A stretch of 23,307 nucleotides of DNA, from NCBI GenBank assembly GCA_049513455.1, contig JBEKWB010000068.1, positions 1-23,307 on the forward strand, in the 5' to 3' direction. The notes under the pieces were generated by a model. The model made no database searches. It had not been told where the DNA came from and saw only the letters and a list, made by a program, of their open reading frames with translations. Shown piece after piece: positions 21,813-23,307 of this stretch. The position numbers were made by a program, and so were the translations under genes. Position 1 is the first letter of the stretch. Each line of letters starts with the position of its first letter. This DNA comes from Bog-473 sp049513455. Its GTDB lineage: Bacteria; Actinomycetota; Acidimicrobiia; Acidimicrobiales; RAAP-2.

Positions 21813-21865
21813 AGGGGAAGGGGGTGGCCGCCGGCCCGGTCGCGTCCGTACATGTCCAGTGTCAT
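21809..21865 (-). CDS. Possible 18-residue leader peptide ahead of hydrolase gene
   Basis: ATG at 21865 to TGA at 21811-21809 gives M-T-L-D-M-Y-G-R-D-R-A-G-G-H-P-L-P-L. It has a good AAGGGAGAG ribosome site, while the hydrolase ATG, which its stop overlaps as ATGA, has none. Ribosomes ending here could re-initiate on the hydrolase. It is too short for homology and may instead be the true N-terminal region of the hydrolase displaced by a frameshift. Confidence 0.4.
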   Translation of the reverse strand: MTLDMYGRDRAGGHPLPL

Positions 21866-21942
21866 CTCTCCCTTGCCCCCTGCTCTCGCGGCGCTGGCCA
21901 CGGCCGCACATTGTGTCACGTCGCTCTCCGATTCAGGCCCGC

Positions 21943-23307
21943 TCACCGTGCGTAGCCGGCCGACAGTTGGCGCCGGAGCACCTTGCCGATCTCGTTCTTG
22001 GGGAGTGCGTCGACCCGCACGAAGTCAAGAGGGATCTTGTACGGGGTCAGGTGGTCCCGGCACAGTGCGATGAGCTCGTCGTCCCCGACGTCGCCGGTGG
22101 TGACGACGAACGCCACGGGAACCTCCCCGAGCCGGTCGTCCGGCGCCCCCACGACGGCGGCTTCGGCCACCAGAGGGGAAAGGCACAGCACCTCCTCCAC
22201 CTCATCGGGGAAGACCTTGTTCCCCCCACGGTTGATGAGGTCGCCCGACCGGCCCTCGATCCACACGAACCCGTCCTCGTCCAATCGCCCCAGATCACCG
22301 GTGGCGAGGTACCCCTCCTCGTCGATGCGGTCCGACAGCTCGGCGCCCGAGGCGTACCCGCTCGCCATGTTCGGGGGCCGGACCAGCAGCTCGCCGACCT
22401 CGCCCGGGGCGACGGCGGTGCCGTCGGGGTCGACGATCTTGAGGGACACCCCCGCATGGGGTCGCCCCACCGCCCCCACCTTTTCGGGGTGGGCCTTGGC
22501 GTCGGCCGCTGTCCATCCGATGACCTCACCGATCTCGGCCTGCCCGTAGCCGTTGAGGACGAAGACCCCGAAAGACTCGGTGAAGCGGCGGGCCTGCAGG
22601 GGGGACAGGGGAGACGTGATGCTCCGCACGTAGCGGAGCGGGGTGAGATCCGTCACCGCAGGGTCGTCGTTGAGCATGGCGATGGCGGCCGGCGGCAGGA
22701 CAGTGGAGCGGATCTCGAACCGGCGCACCAGCTCGGCGAACTCCGCCGTCTCGAAACGGTTCATGATCACCAGGGCCGCACCGGCCCGGAGGCCGAACAG
22801 GGCGTTGTAGATGCCGGCGTTGAGGGCCAACGAAACCGGGATGAGATTGGGTGACGGCGCCCGCGTCGATGGCGCGTTCCCGGAACGCAACGGGGTGAGC
22901 ACCCGGTCCAGCAGCTCGCCGTACCCGCGATGGGTGTGCAGGATGGGCTTGGGGCGGCCGGTGGTGCCCGAGGTCCAGAGAATGAAGGCGGTCCCCGGGG
23001 CGTAGGTGCGGGCTCCGGGCAGGGGGCGGATGCCGTCGGGCCCGATGATGGCGGCCGGCGCGGTGGGCCCGAGCACCCCTTCGATCTCCACGTCGGGCAG
23101 GCGGGGGTTGACGGGCACGAAGACGGCGCCGGCCAGCCAGATCCCCACCATGGCGATCACGACATCGGGTCCGTTGGGGAGCTGGACGGCCACCGCCTGT
23201 TCGGGCTGGACGCCGGCCTCTTGCAGTTCGGCGGCCACCGCCCGGGCCTGGGCCTGGGCATCTCCGGTGGTCACCGAGTGATCGATCGTGTGCAGCAGCG
23301 GCTGCTC
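21943..23307 (-). CDS. Acyl-CoA ligase (AMP-forming), N-terminus beyond the window
   Basis: An adenylate-forming ligase of which 454 codons are visible. Motifs: P-loop T-S-G-T-T-G-R-P-K-P (coding near 22945-22975), Y-G-Q-A-E instead of the usual Y-G-x-T-E, T-G-D-L-G, hinge G-R-S-G-D-L-I-N-R-G-G-N-K-V-F-P and C-terminal catalytic Lys in P-K-N-E-I-G-K-V-L. A GTG at 23274 could start translation, but the frame stays open to the last base and reads E-Q-P-L-L-H-T-I-D-H-S before it, which looks like the usual ligase N-terminus, so the gene most likely begins outside the window. First visible gene of a - strand group with the hydrolase (130 bp gap) and F420-type oxidoreductase. Activates an unknown carboxylic acid to its CoA ester. 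Confidence 0.9.
   Translation of the reverse strand, partial: EQPLLHTIDHSVTTGDAQAQARAVAAELQEAGVQPEQAVAVQLPNGPDVVIAMVGIWLAGAVFVPVNPRLPDVEIEGVLGPTAPAAIIGPDGIRPLPGARTYAPGTAFILWTSGTTGRPKPILHTHRGYGELLDRVLTPLRSGNAPSTRAPSPNLIPVSLALNAGIYNALFGLRAGAALVIMNRFETAEFAELVRRFEIRSTVLPPAAIAMLNDDPAVTDLTPLRYVRSITSPLSPLQARRFTESFGVFVLNGYGQAEIGEVIGWTAADAKAHPEKVGAVGRPHAGVSLKIVDPDGTAVAPGEVGELLVRPPNMASGYASGAELSDRIDEEGYLATGDLGRLDEDGFVWIEGRSGDLINRGGNKVFPDEVEEVLCLSPLVAEAAVVGAPDDRLGEVPVAFVVTTGDVGDDELIALCRDHLTPYKIPLDFVRVDALPKNEIGKVLRRQLSAGYAR

Overview
The window is GC-rich, densely coded DNA with frequent GTG starts, good purine-rich ribosome binding sites and many 1-4 bp gene overlaps. Gene content (luciferase-like flavin or F420 oxidoreductases, IclR and PadR regulators, Liv-type transporter with fused subunits, NTF2-like proteins, DUF35/thiolase pair, acyl-CoA ligases) points to an actinomycete-type bacterium, possibly an uncultured Acidimicrobiia- or mycobacteria-like lineage. 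That assignment is inference from gene style; no rRNA or housekeeping gene is present. I see no tRNA, rRNA, CRISPR array, transposase or integrase.

Layout. (1) 173-2229, + strand: an NTF2-like protein translationally coupled (GTGA overlap) to an acyl-CoA ligase. (2) 2263-2709, - strand: a second NTF2-like protein, convergent on the ligase with a hairpin at the junction. (3) 2943-8911, + strand: amidohydrolase, class II aldolase-family protein, a decayed C-terminal fragment of a luciferase-like oxidoreductase, then a LivG-type ATPase and one giant polypeptide fusing LivH, LivM and LivF. (4) 8940-9767, - strand: a TauD/TfdA-type dioxygenase. (5) 10010-14449, + strand, behind a recognisable promoter and an 18-bp palindrome: luciferase-like monooxygenase, SDR, IclR regulator, third NTF2-like protein, extended SDR. 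(6) 14460-19317, - strand: luciferase-like oxidoreductase, second amidohydrolase, SDR, Cys-less thiolase-fold protein and DUF35 partner, the last three coupled by ATGA overlaps. (7) 19437-20039, + strand: PadR regulator, divergent from (6) over interleaved promoters. (8) 20062-23307, - strand: acyl-CoA ligase (running off the right edge), alpha/beta hydrolase, F420-type oxidoreductase.

How it may work together. The set looks like a catabolic island for an imported organic acid: a Liv-type ABC importer without its binding protein, two CoA ligases to activate acids, several flavin/F420 and Fe(II)/2-oxoglutarate oxygenases, SDRs to oxidise alcohols, an esterase-like hydrolase, decarboxylase-type amidohydrolases and carbon-carbon lyases. 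Two members of carbon-carbon bond families lack the textbook catalytic residue (Gly for the catalytic acid in the class II aldolase homologue, Asn for the nucleophilic Cys in the thiolase homologue), which suggests chemistry other than the family name implies. The substrate cannot be read from the sequence.
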